Counted from the first letter of the stretch, positions 24,171 through 36,993 are shown. The stretch: 64,000 nt of DNA from Chinchilla lanigera (GCF_000276665.1 NW_004955427.1:6657277-6721276), one strand, 5' to 3'. Notes: a model not told the origin generated them from the letters alone. Numbers and translations: made by a program.

Positions 24171-27100
24171 AGGCTGGAAACTGAGGCTTGATTTTCTTTG
24201 AAGAAAGATAAAGTAAGAGATTATTTCTTACTAAGATTTAATTCCCTGAGTTTGCTTCTCACCTGAGATACCTACACATTTTCCCTGCAAGGCTCTCTCA
24301 AACAGAACGTTCACAAACCTTTTTAATCACATCACATTAAACCCGAGCTGTACTATTTCGAACACTCCTATCCTCCCTTTAAAATATTTTGAAGAAACAC
24401 GTAGGAAAAAGAATGATAGGAAAAATATTAATTTTAGCTTTTATTGGATTCAAGTCCTTGGTGAGAATTCCAAAGATGTACTCATATTCAACTAACAAAT
24501 TATACTTTTATTTTGGTGCCATTCAGAAGCTCAAGTCATTTTCTAGAGCCCTTGGAGAAACACATAGGAAAGAACTCCTTCCTTTACACTCTGAGCCGGC
24601 GACCCTGCAGCTCACTGCTGGATAACACGGTGCGGCACAAGGGAAGTCGCTCAGGGCCGTGAAGGAAACACTGTCTGCCGCTCCCATGAGCATGAGGAAG
24701 TGAAAGAAGCCTCTCCGAGCTTTGTCAGCCAAGGGGAGAACAGAAAGGCCACACCCAGAGTACTGCTCCTGCAGAACGCCCTCTGCAAAGGCGACTGCTT
24801 CATCTGCTCAGTGTTCTCTGCACACTTCGGCACGCTTATTCAGTTTATTAAATAACACAGATGTTTCAGAAGGAGAAATAAGCAGCTGACCCCTTGAGGG
24901 GCATGACTAATGGGCCATTATGACAGTAATTAAGGAGTAACCCCTTGCAGCCTGTAACAACTGACACTGCTACCACGCCTTGCTTAGGTTTTCTGTTAAT
25001 TACATAAGATTGAAGTCTCTGATGAATTTCAGTTAAACCAAAGTAGGGCATCAAATAAAGAAAATGTGGGTGAAGACTGACTTGATAAAAATGCACACTG
25101 GCTGAACACATCGTTTTGTGGTCAAGGTTTAGTATTTCCTATTGGATTCTGACTGATTTATCACAGCTTCTTGGCAGACACACAGCCTTTAAAATCGCTT
25201 TCATATCAGCAGGCCCATCGAAAGTGGTGGAAAGGAACAAAAACAATGTCTAGCACCCGTAATTAAATTGGAAGGACAACAGGATACTCATTTTAAGAAC
25301 TTATCCATCTCCCTTTATCCAGCGTCTTGAGGGTCGGGCTGAATCTGAGTATTCTTAGCTCCAGGATCACTGCAGAGCCGGGACCCAGCCGCCACTCAAA
25401 TGATGATTCCCACATGGGTGAGAAAATGAATGGACCTGAGATACTGGGGAATGATGACTGACATAACGCAGGTATGACAGATTCTCATCTATCAAATCAG
25501 GTCAGGTAAGCAAAACAACACACTATTCTTGTGTCCAGTTTAGCTTTCAAACTTAACTTTTTCTATAAGAATAATCATCATTTTGAAAGACACTAGCTTT
25601 AAAGTTGGAAAACATAGACTTTACCAACATAACATTTTGTAATAAGAGAAAATTTGAAAAAGACAAAACATATTAGTACATTTCACACTACATTTAGAAG
25701 TTTAGACAAAGTTTGAAAATAAATTGCAGAACTAAGGCAATACAATGTAAATTTTTTTCTTTTCGTTCATAAACTTACCATTAATTAGATTAAATCCAGG
25801 GTACCCCAATTTGGGGCTACAGATGCAAGGTTTTTAGAAAATCTATTGTTTTTCAGCTGTGTTTTAAGGGGTCTAACTTTATAGACTTTTCTTTTTATTA
25901 TATAACAAGGGCATTTTACAGTAACATGCTTAAACCATCGTAAAACTCTGCTGAGCATGAAATGACATAAAAGTTGCCAAAACAGTCCACTGGTTGGCAG
26001 GAACCAGCAGAATGTGAAATCTGTGTAGAGATGTAGAAATACGGAGTTATCCGAAAGTATGGTAGCAATGTTCAAAAGCGAAAGCCCCCTGGACCAGTAA
26101 GACCCCACCGTGCCACAGGGTCTCCTGAATATGCCTTTGGAATTCTCAACAGTGCCCTAAAAACAAGTTTAGGCAAAAGGCAAACTGGAATCAAGGATCA
26201 GTGTTTTTAGATGTAAAAAAAACAAAACAAAAAACAAAAAACCAATAAACGGAAATCCAGTCTTACTGCCTCTGGATGAGTGGCCAATAGAGCTGTAAGA
26301 ACTAAAAATAACAGGGTTCAAATACAAGTACGGAAAAATCGAAGTGCTAGAAGTTGAAAGAAATCACACAACAGCTACTACACAGAACAGAACGGCTCCC
26401 AGGCTCAGAAGTGTTAAGACTCATTCTCAGATCTGACGCATGATAAAAGGGTCTCTGCAAGACCACAGCTACTTCTCAGAAAAGCACTGGGCAGAACACA
26501 GACCTGGTGAGGCTTTTCACAGCTGACCTGCGACACTGTCTTTCTGTTTAATACGGCATGAACTTAGACCTCTGTTCCTTCTTTTACAATACCGGCTTAT
26601 AGTCTGCGCCTAATTACCGAGCAACTACCAATGTACAGGTACAATACTAAGGGTAAGAATTCCAAAATAGGTAATCTACCTTCTAGAAGAGAAATACATA
26701 TATATGTAAGTATTTATGAGATAGTGAAGTAAGAGCTTACAGATACAAATACAAAATGCATAAGGAAACTATAGCAGAACACTGTTTTGTGTGGGAAGAC
26801 AAGATTAACATTGAAATAAAGGTCTTGCATGTTTCAATAACTTCTATGCAAAACCCAATGATCAGATTAGTAATATAACATTACTAACATAAGTGGTGAT
26901 TTAATATTATTGTTTCAACCTTCTGAATTTGTCATTTTTATGAGGCTGGTTAGTAAACAATTACTTTTATGACTCTAGTATAGCCTCTGAATATTTTAAC
27001 TAAATACGGTTTTCAATTTTAATAATTTATGCACTTCCTGAATTTCTGAAGGTAAAGCTGAGAAATACTTCAGCATAAAAAAGAGAAACAGCAAATGTTA

Positions 27101-27924
27101 ACAATTTATAAATATTATTGGACATAACCTCACATAAGATCACCAGATCAACATGAAAAATCACAAAATGAATCAGGAAATGATTAACAATAAGCAAGAT
27201 TAATTACACTACTTGCAGAATACAGAAATACAGTATATGGAAAAAGTCACGGTGATCTGAAGGGCAAAGGGCAAATATTAATAATACAGCAACAGTAATT
27301 GAGCAGTAATTCAATGCCTTTACTATATAACGGACCTTTTGCAAATTGTTGGCAAACTTGATAAATAGAATACATAGCACTGCCTGAAATTTTTTATTTT
27401 TTAACAGAACAACTTTCTTCCAAAAAACATACATTTAAAAACATACACTTTCTCCAGTTTCACATTTAGCCATACTTTTGATGGGAACACCACTATGTGA
27501 AATCTGGAGGACAAGGTAAACAGATATTTTCTATAAGGCTTTAAAGAATAAATTTGACTAATTCAAGGTATCTGTCAAATAAGAGCTTCAGATTCTTAAA
27601 CCCACTTGTCCTTAAACACTAAGCACATATTCAGTTATCACGTGAATTCTTGCAACATGTCTGCATGTGGACTCTCCAAGCCTGGAGCCTCCGGAAAACC
27701 ACGGGAACATGAAGGGCCCGCACGGAGGCAGAGAGTCTGTACCACCGCATAATTCCGCTTTGCATCGGACACACAAACTTTCAGTTTCAGGACACCTATG
27801 AGGCTCACGCTACGCACTACAAGGCTGGGTCAAGCAAAGGGATGACAAATTAAATTTGGTCTCCTTGTTGAATTAGAATTGACCCTGAAATACTGAAGAG
27901 GTATCGAGTCAACCTAAGCAGTCT

Positions 27925-27978
27925 CTAACAGTCAGACAGTGACTGACTAAACTAACAGTCAGACGGTGACTGACTCAA
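27925..27978. repeat. 27-bp tandem duplication
   Basis: Two adjacent copies begin ctaacagtcagac and continue (a/g)gtgactgact, differing at two or three bases. Each copy is also partly palindromic (agtca ... tgact). Confidence 0.9.
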
Positions 27979-29410
27979 CATCTCTGTGTATCTTCCACCC
28001 ATACATGTGAAACACATTTGCAGACAGGTAATTTTGTCTTCTACCAGCACGTCTAAATTTATCAAGTCATTTTTAAAAAGGCACCGCTGAGTATGCAGAA
28101 CCACCGCTGCTAACATAAACAGGAACTAAGGGTCTGTGTGCCATCAGCTATCTGAGGACGCCATACTGAGCCTCCTTCCTGAAATCTCTGTGTATTACCC
28201 AAAATCTAGCAACGCAAGGAAGGGATAACAGAAAACAAAGGCACGAATATCAAGGAACATGGAAGGCAAAGTCTGAAACAGGGCGTACTGGAGGAGAGAA
28301 GAGTGGGGTGTTAGCCTTCCTCAGGTAGAGCAGGTCTCTGGAAAGGCAAACCAATTACAGCTCATCCCCCGGTTCTGCCTCTTTTCTCCTCACCCATTTT
28401 TAAAAGAACTCTCTCCCCACTAAAAACACCCTTTTTAAAGACTATGACAATGTGGAAATCACTATATTTGATCATAAGTAACCAGCTCAGCAACCTGTCT
28501 GAAGCCGTCTGCCTCTCTGCAGGAGTCCAAGCCCATCTTTCCCCACATAAGGAAAAGGAACGATCAGGACTTGGGGCCTCAAGAATAAGGTAGGAATGTC
28601 AATTATGTTCTCAGACGTACGTCTTTGCAAAGGCTTAAAACTTCTTTGCTGTCTGCAGTACACAAACACACTGTTAGTTCTGGCACGACTGTGTTAATAA
28701 ACAGGGGTCACACAGTGTGAACCCTCCAAATTATCCAGACTGGGAATTCTGGCCAAAGATCCATTTGGAATTCCCCAACTTGTATTTCCGAAAAGGAAAT
28801 ACAAGAAAGTCTTTGGGCATACAGGTTATTCTCCAGATCTTATAACGAAACATTCAATCAACTTATTTTTATTGAAAGCCTTCCTAAAGAAAGGAAGGGA
28901 GTTTGTTAGATTCAACTTCTGTAAGCTGGGAATTTAACACCTCTTTTCGTAGGAACTGTGGCAGGGAGATATTTCTCTCTGTCTCCTACTTGACCCCAGA
29001 AAACCACCGCAGACATATGGGAGAAAGAAGCCGCATCTCAGAAGAAAAGAGATTTGGCTGCAAACAGCAACATACGAGCTATCTATTACAGCTTGCTGTA
29101 ATAGGGATCAGAGGCTGGCTGTAAGTAGAATGTGACTTAGTGCGTAATAGCTGCGTCATACCAAAATTAATGGCATTATGGAAGTAGGGCTGCTTGGGTA
29201 AAATTAAGGTATACATACCAAAGGAACAAAATATCAAACAGCAAGAACAACAAACTATATATAAACTCAAACATGAGGCCTTTTTAAGCAAACATTTCAA
29301 GTAAAGCACTTTTTAATATTAATTCCTGAAACATTAAGATGAAGAAAATTGAAAGCAATATTGAACGGGAAAATAAGGCACATAGGTTGGTACTTAAACC
29401 TCGGTCATAC

Positions 29411-29542
29411 CTGCCAGGCAGTGAGGCAAGAGGTGCACATCAAGTGCCCGCAGGGCTCAATCTTGACATCCTTGTCATTTTCTGCACAGATTTTACAGAG
29501 CTGGAAGGTGGAGCCCATTTCACAATATAGTTCATATTGCTC
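29411..29542 (-). CDS. CBLB: CBLB exon: linker helix and first part of RING finger
   Basis: This 132-bp exon has an acceptor ending ttccag and donor gtatga, and is in phase 0 at both ends. Its 44 codons start [19 protein letters not shown] and end TSCLTAWQ (about residues 358-401). Visible features are the linker tyrosine of 'ELYCEM' (about Tyr363, equal to c-CBL Tyr371) and six of the eight RING zinc ligands: Cys373, Cys376, Cys388, His390, Cys393 and Cys396. The E2-contacting Ile375 and Trp400 are also present. In the family, phosphorylation of this tyrosine swings the linker helix away and opens the RING. The exon matches CBL exon 8, a known oncogenic-deletion hotspot in c-CBL. Confidence 0.98.
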
Positions 29543-30499
29543 CTGGAATATGGGGAGAAAACAAGGCAATGTTAATGTATTTCTACATAAACTGCTAATA
29601 TTCAATTTTCTCCGGCACAGTGACTTACAGCAAATATTTTATACTTGATCCTGTCAGAACTATGTTACCATTTAAGACACGTTTTACATTGATAATCACA
29701 GTTTGGTCTACAAATAGCAGCAAATGTATAAGCTTTCAACACTTTGGATTATTTAATGTTTTATACTATTCCCTGAAGATGAGACTTGCTTCAGAAATCA
29801 CGGGGATTCAGCAGACAAAACCTCTGATTGAAAATGGTAATATAAGTGAATTTATATTCTTTGTAATGCCACATGCTCATCTAATTCCACTGTGAAATAA
29901 AATGAAAATGTTCTTGCTGAACATGAATTTTATTTCTTAGGTATCTTCACAGATCCCACAATGGAGGATAAGCAGCATTTGTTCCCGGCACACACGCGCT
30001 GTGGCCACATTTATTATTTATGTTCTCTATAGCATAAAATATACTGGAGTTTTAAAAACTTACATGAGTCCCACTAAGTTTTCATTACTTTCTTCAAATT
30101 CTAGGTCTCAGAGGCTAATGTTCATGCACTGTCCCTGTCTGACACTGTTAAGAAAACTAATCAATCACTTCAGTGACCAAAAAGTGATTTATTAAGTTTC
30201 TGTTCCTTTGATTTACTGGCATTTTTAAACTTTAGAATGTTGGGTATAGTAAAATTCTCAGTGTGCAAAACTGGAAATACCTATGTCACAAAGGAGGTAC
30301 AGATTATTAAATGCAAAAATATTTTATAAAATGCTGCTTATGAGGAATACAAAGTAAAGGAATCATGAAACTGAAATTTATGCATAAAGCAATGTTTTCG
30401 CCCAGTCAGTACTGACATTGAGTAGAAAAAATAAGTGACAGAATTTATCCCATAATCTACCAGAAGATACTACAATATTACAGTCCTGGAGCAAAGCAC

Positions 30500-30595
30500 G
30501 TACACACACAGCATACACACACAGAAACTATACATACGCATACACATTTTATATACTATGATACATATCACTATATATATATAATTTTTAGGAAA
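30500..30595. repeat. Degenerate CA/TA simple repeat
   Basis: Blocks of acacaca and tatata separated by related words such as catacaca and cgcatacaca. Confidence 0.8.
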
Positions 30596-31351
30596 ATAAA
30601 GAAATAAGTATATGGATCAATAAGAAAGAACTAAAATCTGAAATAATTAACAATAAATAATCAAATGTTTAATTTCCTGAAATAGCATAATTATTTATAG
30701 TCTAGGACTATCCAAACAAGCTCATAATTATAAAAAATTCTAGTACAGTAAAATCACAGACACAGAACTTAATGTAACCTAAGGGATAAGAATATTAGTA
30801 TTTTAAGATAATGACATTACTCCTGGAGATTTATTTTTAAACAGTAGCTTCATAAAGAGGAACTGTCTCTCATCAGTGATCTTTTATACATATTATAAAA
30901 TCACTACATGAATTTTGAACATCATAATCATATATGACCTTTTTTCTTTTAACGAGGAAAGAAAACCCAAAAGTTTGAAAACAAGGTAACAGGAAGGTAA
31001 CAATGGTTAAGCTACCCACAAACTGTGAATATAAATGTTGACAAATATGTTTCACTTAACACTATCAAGACAGGGACTGAAGCCAGAATAATTGCAAAGT
31101 AAATTATCTTCTGAAAAGAAAAATAAAATAAACTCTCTTTAGTTGTGTGGTTTTCCCTATGATTTTTATTATTTATTATGGAAAACCTGAACATATCTAC
31201 AGTATAAGTTATTTTAAAAGTATACTGTCTGTTAAGTAAAATACTCAATTTCCTTTCATCCTCTCCTGCTTTCCCAATCCTTTTAACTTTCTCAGTAAAA
31301 TGCAATTACCAGTCTGTTATTTTTGACATGTACGTGTTCAAATATGGTTTA

Positions 31352-31460
31352 TGTTTGTTTGTTTGTTTGTTTGTTTATTTTGGGGGGTACTGGGAATCAA
31401 ACTCAGGATTTTGTGTTTGCCGGGCAGGTGTTTGTGCTGCTGAGCTATATCCCTGGCCCC
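31352..31460 (-). mobile_element. ID SINE, reverse orientation
   Basis: A tttg repeat (the complement of a CAAA-type tail) at 31352-31380 is followed by the reverse ID body: 'tactgggaatcaaactcagg', then 'ggcaggtgtttgtgctgctg', 'agctatatccctggccc'. On the minus strand this has the tRNA-like A box and a decayed B box. Confidence 0.88.
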
Positions 31461-31519
31461 TCTTATGTTTATTTATAAACATTAGACTTATATACAAAAT
31501 CAAACATTACATAATCAAG

Positions 31520-31572
31520 CTCCCTCTCTCTCTCTCTCTATATATATATACGTAGATATATATGTATATATG
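31520..31572. repeat. CT then TA microsatellite
   Basis: A ct run of about nine units passes into ta-rich words (tatatata, gtagatatatatg). Confidence 0.9.
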
Positions 31573-31589
31573 TGTTTTTTGAGAAGTTC

Positions 31590-31790
31590 CCCCGTGAATA
31601 CATAGAGCTTCCTTCCTCTGGTTGATGATTTCCTGTGACCGCTGTGAGTACACGACGGTATTTAATCTCTTAGCGAATGTTTAGGTATTTTAGAACTTTT
31701 CACTTTTATCAGAAACACTCCGGTGAACACCCTACTGGACAGATCTTTGTGTGACTGTGTAAGTGATACAAGTATACAATTTAGAGTCAA
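31590..31790 (-). mobile_element. L1M-like 3' remnant
   Basis: Weak match to the reverse complement of an old L1 3' end: 'gaatgtttaggtattttag', 'cggtgaacaccctactggac', 'atctttgtgtgactgtgtaa'. Identification is by word order only. Confidence 0.4.
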
Positions 31791-31802
31791 GATGTTTTCT
31801 CT

Positions 31803-31963
31803 GGCTGGGTGTCATGGCACACACATGTAATCCCAGCTCTTGGGAGGCTGAGGCAGGAGTGTAGCTCTCAGTCTGAGGCCAGTTTGGGCTACAAAGTGAG
31901 TTCAAGGTCAACCTGAACTCCATAGTGAAACCCTATCTCAAAAAGAGAAAAACCAAACAAACA
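31803..31963 (+). mobile_element. B1 SINE
   Basis: Body 'ggctgggtgtcatggcacac', 'tgtaatcccagctcttggga', ending 'gaaaccctatctcaaaaaga' and an A-rich tail. The direct repeat aagatgtt occurs before (31789-31796) and after (31964-31971) it. Confidence 0.9.
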
Positions 31964-32418
31964 AAGATGTTATCAATATGTGTCTGTAGTTATTAAATAT
32001 TAATCTACAAAAGGCCTCGCCAATTTATATTCTCATAATTTTGAGACTGCCAAAACCACATTTAAAAAAACACACCTACTATCTTCAATCATCTTTACTT
32101 ACCCATTTGACTCTGAAAGCTAAGGCAAAAATTCTGCTAATCATTTTTGTAGTTTTCTAACCTAAGTCTTTCTTCTCACATCTGTCTACTTATAGATTCA
32201 TCAATTTCTATATAAATGCCAATTTTATATTGCAAGCAAGAACATTAAGACCAGAATTTTCTATCCACAATATGTAATTTCTTTTCATCTTAGAATTCCT
32301 GAAGTTATCCTCTGTATGAAATACTTGTGCATGATTTATCTATAATTCAAGTAGATATTCTGATTTATTTCAAAGTTGTTATATACAATTAATCATATTT
32401 TCCAGAAATTGTCCTTAC

Positions 32419-32506
32419 CTGTGTAACTTTTATGTGATCATGGGGTGTAGGTTCACATAATCCAGTTAAATCGGGATTATAACTCCTCCCATCAGGATAA
32501 AGATAA
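32419..32506 (-). CDS. CBLB: CBLB exon: end of SH2 and start of linker
   Basis: This 88-bp exon has an acceptor ending ttcag and donor gtaagg. The first base completes the split Phe codon. The 29 codons start [16 protein letters not shown] and end HDHIKVTQ (about residues 329-357), in phase 0. It encodes the last SH2 strands and the 'IKVTQ' start of the linker between the TKB domain and the RING. 'SYNPD' and 'TPHDH' match CBL-B rather than c-CBL, which has 'NQNPD' and 'TPQDH'. It is the shortest exon in the window. Confidence 0.97.
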
Positions 32507-32701
32507 CTGAATTTAAAAAAGAAACTTTATTACCTTTAATATACAACTTTTAATTCCATTTAGGGTCTATTTTATTAACTTAGGAAAAAAAATTGACATA
32601 TACTATATGGGGATGGTATAATACACGGGGAAAAGATTAAATTCTATAAATATTAAAATAAAGACTAATAAACCGAAGCTGGTAAGTATACACATATATA
32701 A

Positions 32702-32853
32702 TTTTTTTGTCTTTTTGAGACAGGGTCTCGCTATGCAGTTGAGGCTGGCCTTGAGCTCACTCTGTAGCCCAGGCTGGTCCGGAACACGCAACGATCCTCC
32801 TGCTTCAGCCTCCCGAGTGCTGGGATTACAGACGTGTGCCACCACGCCCAGCT
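32702..32853 (-). mobile_element. B1 SINE, reverse orientation
   Basis: Well-preserved B1: 'tttgagacagggtctcgcta', 'ttgagctcactctgtagccc', 'cagcctcccgagtgctggga', 'ttacagacgtgtgccaccac'. Confidence 0.93.
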
Positions 32854-32985
32854 ATATTTCTTTTCATATGCTAAAATAACCATAAAAAAATTATCATGCA
32901 ATGTTTTGTCATACCTCAAAAATATGTCAAAATTCTAGGAAAAATTAAAAAATAATTATAAAAAGGAAAACAAGGATGTTAAACC

Positions 32986-33260
32986 GTGCATGGTGGTGAA
33001 CACCTAGAATCCCAGAACTCTTCCATGCAGAGGAAACAGGGTCAAAAATGCGACTCCAGCCTGAGCAATTTGAGAGACTGAGTGAGACTGTGTCAGAATG
33101 AAAAACAAAACGAGGTGGGGAAGCAGCTCAGTGCAAAGGCCTTGGGCTCAACCCCCAGCACTGAAAAGAGAGGAGGAGGAGGGATGGGGAGGGGAAGGGG
33201 AAGAAAAGGAAAAGAAAAGAAAAAAGAAAAAAATTTTAAAAAGAGAAAAGAAAATAAAGA
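32986..33260 (+). mobile_element. B1-ID composite SINE with purine-rich tail
   Basis: A B1-like half ('gcatggtggtgaacacctag' to 'gagtgagactgtgtcagaat') is followed by an ID-like half ('ggggaagcagctcagtgcaa' to 'caacccccagcactgaaaag') and a GA-rich tail of about 90 bases. The order B1 then ID matches dimeric rodent SINEs. The open frames through the tail are low-complexity. Confidence 0.7.
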
Positions 33261-34445
33261 TGTTACAGAAAGGTGAACAATTTCTATTTAACTTATCAGG
33301 GGCCCACGGACGACAGCTGTCCCGGTTACCCAGGGTGCTGGGGACAGGCCACTGCCGGGGGCAAGAAGGGAGGCAGCAGTCTTTGCTGCTTACCAAGACC
33401 AACCGAGTTACCATCTCTACCACACAATACTGGGTTAAGTGTAAGGAAGTACGGCTGAAATTGGTCAGTCGGACCAGATGACCCTACAGTTCTACTGATC
33501 TGAAGAAACTACTGAACTTAACAAAGGTAATCTCTTTTATCCTCATCCGCTATGTAAATTCAGAATCAACCAGCCACCCCCTCTGAAGATGCCTCAGTCT
33601 GCGCATGTGCTGTGTGTGAGGAGGAACAGTTGTTTGGCCCAAGAGTTCAGAAGTTTTGTTACAACGATTATACTATAATTTAGTGTTTCTGACTGGCTTT
33701 TAAAACTAGATGAAAAGTGTAATAACAATACAAACAATGCAAAAATACTGCATTTACAGATTTATCTGCTCACACCTTTACAAAGTAAAACTTTATTTTT
33801 CTTAAAAACTAAAAAAACCTACAATTACAGTAAGTCAAACACTGCACATATAAATATTTAATACACTGAAATTAAGGTAAAACAAAAACAATTATAGCTA
33901 ATTTATGAAAATTTAAAAATACACATTTGTATTTTCCCAAAACTTGACATACTTTCTATGTAATTTCCTGAAACGTTGTAGCTTTAAAAACATACACTGT
34001 TTCTTCACATAGACCCCACCGTATCTCTTTTTCTATCTTTCTCATTTTCTTTTAAATACTGCATTGGTGTGCGTCTGCAGTACGCAATGATTACACTCAC
34101 GGCGGGGAGCGGAGTGACTCCTGTACCTAACACATCCTCACTCTTTCTTGTATCACTCCGCTCCCCTCACTCCTCCCTCCGGTATTCTGTTGGTCCTCTT
34201 CCCTTCTGCAAAAGAACCATCTCCCTGTTTCCTATTTCCTTGTTTTCTCCTTAATTTGGGTTTTTCATATTAAAAAACCCATATAACATGTAAGCCACGA
34301 CAGTAGCACTTAGATTATCTGCTATTCACGAGCTCTGGTGGACAGTCTCCTGCTAGGTTCCTGTCATAACCCATGCCTGCACATCAGATTACCTGTATCT
34401 CTAAGCTCCTCAAGCAGCAGAGAGGTAAAGAGATCTTCAAAGGGT

Positions 34446-34620
34446 ACTGCTGGGCAGGCTCTGCGGCGCACGCCTGTAGAGCTAGGGACTCAGAGGCCCA
34501 GGCAGGAGGACTGCAAGTTGCAGCACACCCTGAGCACTGAGCAAGACCCTGCCTCAAAGAATAAAAAGGGCTGCGGATGGAGCTCAGGGGAAGATCTAGA
34601 TTCAATCCCTAGCACCGCCA
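34446..34620 (+). mobile_element. B1-ID composite SINE
   Basis: B1-like half from 'tgggcaggctctgcggcgca' to 'caagaccctgcctcaaagaa', then ID-like half 'gggctgcggatggagctcag' to 'ttcaatccctagcacc'. Confidence 0.75.
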
Positions 34621-35061
34621 AGAAGAAGTAAACTTTAAAAAAGGAAAAGAAAAAATGTAAGAGAGGAATTTGGATAGACTACTACTGCGAGCAAAGGAAG
34701 ATATACGAAGATAAAGGGAGAGAAACGGAAGAATAAGAAAACATAAAAATGTAGCATTATCAGTCAAAATAAAAAGGAGCAATTGCATTATTTTAAAAGT
34801 TTTTACCCTCAACTTTTCTGAGAAGTACCAATTGATACAGTAATTTGTTGTGATGTATTCTGTATACCATATGATCAGTTTTAAATAGGCTACATTAAAA
34901 TGACTAAAGAGATGGACAGTAAGAATTAAGCAACGTACACTTCCGAGTCCTAAGGTACGGACAAATTGCTGGCCTCGCTGCCTACTTTCCCCACCACCGG
35001 GCAGGCTCCACCTTCCCCGGGCGTGCACTGTACGCACACCCAACCCCATTTCGCATACTTA

Positions 35062-35226
<165 letters not shown>

Positions 35227-36289
35227 TCACATGCAGAGGGTGGGCCACACACGACCAAGTCTGCTAGGCTTTTTAAGGCAAAATGGGAAACAGAATCACT
35301 CGGAAGTCCTGATATAAACTTCAACCATGTTTTCAACACCATCACACTAGGTCACTGATCTGGAAAACAAAGACTGGTAATTTTCTCTCACTTATGCTTC
35401 TCCAGAGCTCTGTGAGAAAACACGTAAGCTGTAAACTATCACATGATTTATCATCACTATTAGGGACGCTGTGTGCCAAAATGCTGCAGATACGGAGCAG
35501 CCATGACATAAATCATTTTTTGGAAGTAAAAATATAACAAATGTGTAAAAATTTCATTTGTCCATCTCAGAAACTGAGCCAGTCTCTACAATGTGGTTCA
35601 ATAAATTACTTTTAAATACTAAAATTATGCATTGTAATTGTTAAATAACTTATTTAAAAACAACATATTTTCTTTCAAGAATTTCAGTGATTTTTAATAA
35701 ATCTCGAAAGAGGGGGACTATAGTAATGGAAATGCAAACTAGGTAAATTCGTATTTGCTACTTAACCCTGCCAACTAAGTACTGTACCCTCACTATTAAG
35801 CCAAAATTGTCCCAAACACACATGAAATGGAAGACAAACCCCATAAAATTAACCTCCAGTGAAAGGAGACATTGACTTGGCTTTACATGCATCATCATTT
35901 ATCTATTCCTTTAGCTGTCTATTTCTGTTTAGATCATTTCTCTTTATTTAAGTGTATCATAATCTTGCCAACACTGATATCCACGTCTGGATTTTACAGC
36001 TCATTAAGTGGATCAAAAGTAAGTTAACTTAATCTGTTGGCTACAAGGGAGCCGCTATATGAATGTAAGAAATAACAGAGAAGGAAGTGAGTATCTCTCA
36101 ATTTATGCTAGTTACTGACAAACAAGCACTATATAAAAGCTTTGCAAAATATAATTTAGCACATATAATGGCTATACAGTCGCCAGATTTAACTAACATG
36201 AATATTTAATATTACAATGTGATTTCACCCATCAGAAAATGAGTTTTTATAAGAATGGATAATTTGTGCTATTTTAATGTTAAGATCTT

Positions 36290-36720
36290 TTATAGGTAAA
36301 TGGATGCACCTAGAGACCATACTCATAAGTGAAATACATTAGAATCACATATCATCTCCCTAGTGTAAGAACCTAAAAGAGTAAGTAAGATCTAAAATGT
36401 ACAATAGATATTGTGAAAGGGAAAGAAACTGATCCAAAGGAAAGAACAACTGGGATGGGGAGAAGGAGAAAAGAAGGGAAAAGAAAAAATGTATATACAC
36501 AAGATACCTAAGACAATTATACTACTAGAAGGGAAATACTAAAAGAAGGGAAAAGAAAATATATATATATACACAAGATACCTCAGACAATTATACAACT
36601 TCTTTGATGATAACAATATGAAATATGAAATATTATCTATATAAAGTAAAAATATAACCATTGTTAATTTCCTATCACCTTGTTTTGAAATTGTGTCATT
36701 TTTTTTCTTTAAAATAAAAA
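36290..36720 (+). mobile_element. L1 3' end with duplicated segment
   Basis: The start 'aaatggatgcacctagagac' and 'taagaacctaaaagagtaag' match L1 3' end words, followed by a purine-rich 3' UTR. A segment starting agaagggaaaagaaaa and running to 'acaattata' occurs twice (about 36472-36530 and 36543-36597) with small changes. Confidence 0.65.
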
Positions 36721-36907
36721 AATAAGATCTTCATAATGATGATAGAACCATCTTAAAGGACCTTCCAAGAAATCTAAAAACAGATTGCCCTAGAGAGCCT
36801 GAAAATAGAAATATTAGCGTGTTAGTTAGTGGCATCCTTAAATAGCATCAGAGAAAATAATTCTACACAGACACAGACGGAAGACTGATGTTATAAAAAG
36901 TGCTATA

Positions 36908-36993
36908 GGGGCTGGGGATTTAGCTCAGCGGCACAGCGCTTGCCTGGCAAGCACAAGGTCGTGAGTTCGATTCCTGGCACAGGAAAAAAAAAA
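36908..36993 (+). mobile_element. ID SINE, young copy with intact pol III boxes
   Basis: Body 'ggggctggggatttagctca' through 'gagttcgattcctggcaca' with a pure A tail. The A box (tagctcagcgg) and B box (gagttcgattc) are near consensus for a tRNA-derived pol III promoter. A perfect 13-base direct repeat aaaaagtgctata flanks it (36895-36907 and 36994-37006). Confidence 0.95.

Larger units (their letters stand above)
17030..29410 (-). other. CBLB: CBLB intron, 12.4 kb
   Basis: Intron between the two RING exons. It holds an L1 3' half split by a MaLR LTR (17630-19390), a MIR (22890-23060), TG/TA and C-run simple repeats (23822-23895), the telomeric repeat hairpin (24126-24170), and a 27-bp duplication (27925-27978). 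The stretches 19390-22890, 23060-23820, 24171-27924 and 27979-29410 are AT-rich. I see no gene there. Confidence 0.85.
29543..32418 (-). other. CBLB: CBLB intron, 2.9 kb
   Basis: Contains a CA/TA-rich stretch (30500-30595), a reverse ID SINE (31352-31460), a CT/TA microsatellite (31520-31572), an L1M-like remnant (31590-31790) and a B1 (31803-31963). Nothing recognised in 29543-30490, 30596-31350 or 31975-32418. Confidence 0.85.

Noticed and set aside
33098..33481. 127-codon open frame on the plus strand
   Set aside because: It starts in a B1-ID composite and crosses a GA-rich tail, giving a Glu/Lys-rich low-complexity product. There is no splice or homology support.
34609..35049. 146-codon minus-strand open frame ending near an exon
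   Set aside because: It does not overlap the exon at 35063-35200 in frame and crosses the intron. Composition is typical of AT-rich noncoding sequence.
36908..36993. Functional tRNA gene
   Set aside because: The A and B boxes belong to an ID SINE with an A tail and a target duplication. The body does not fold as a complete tRNA with CCA-type end.
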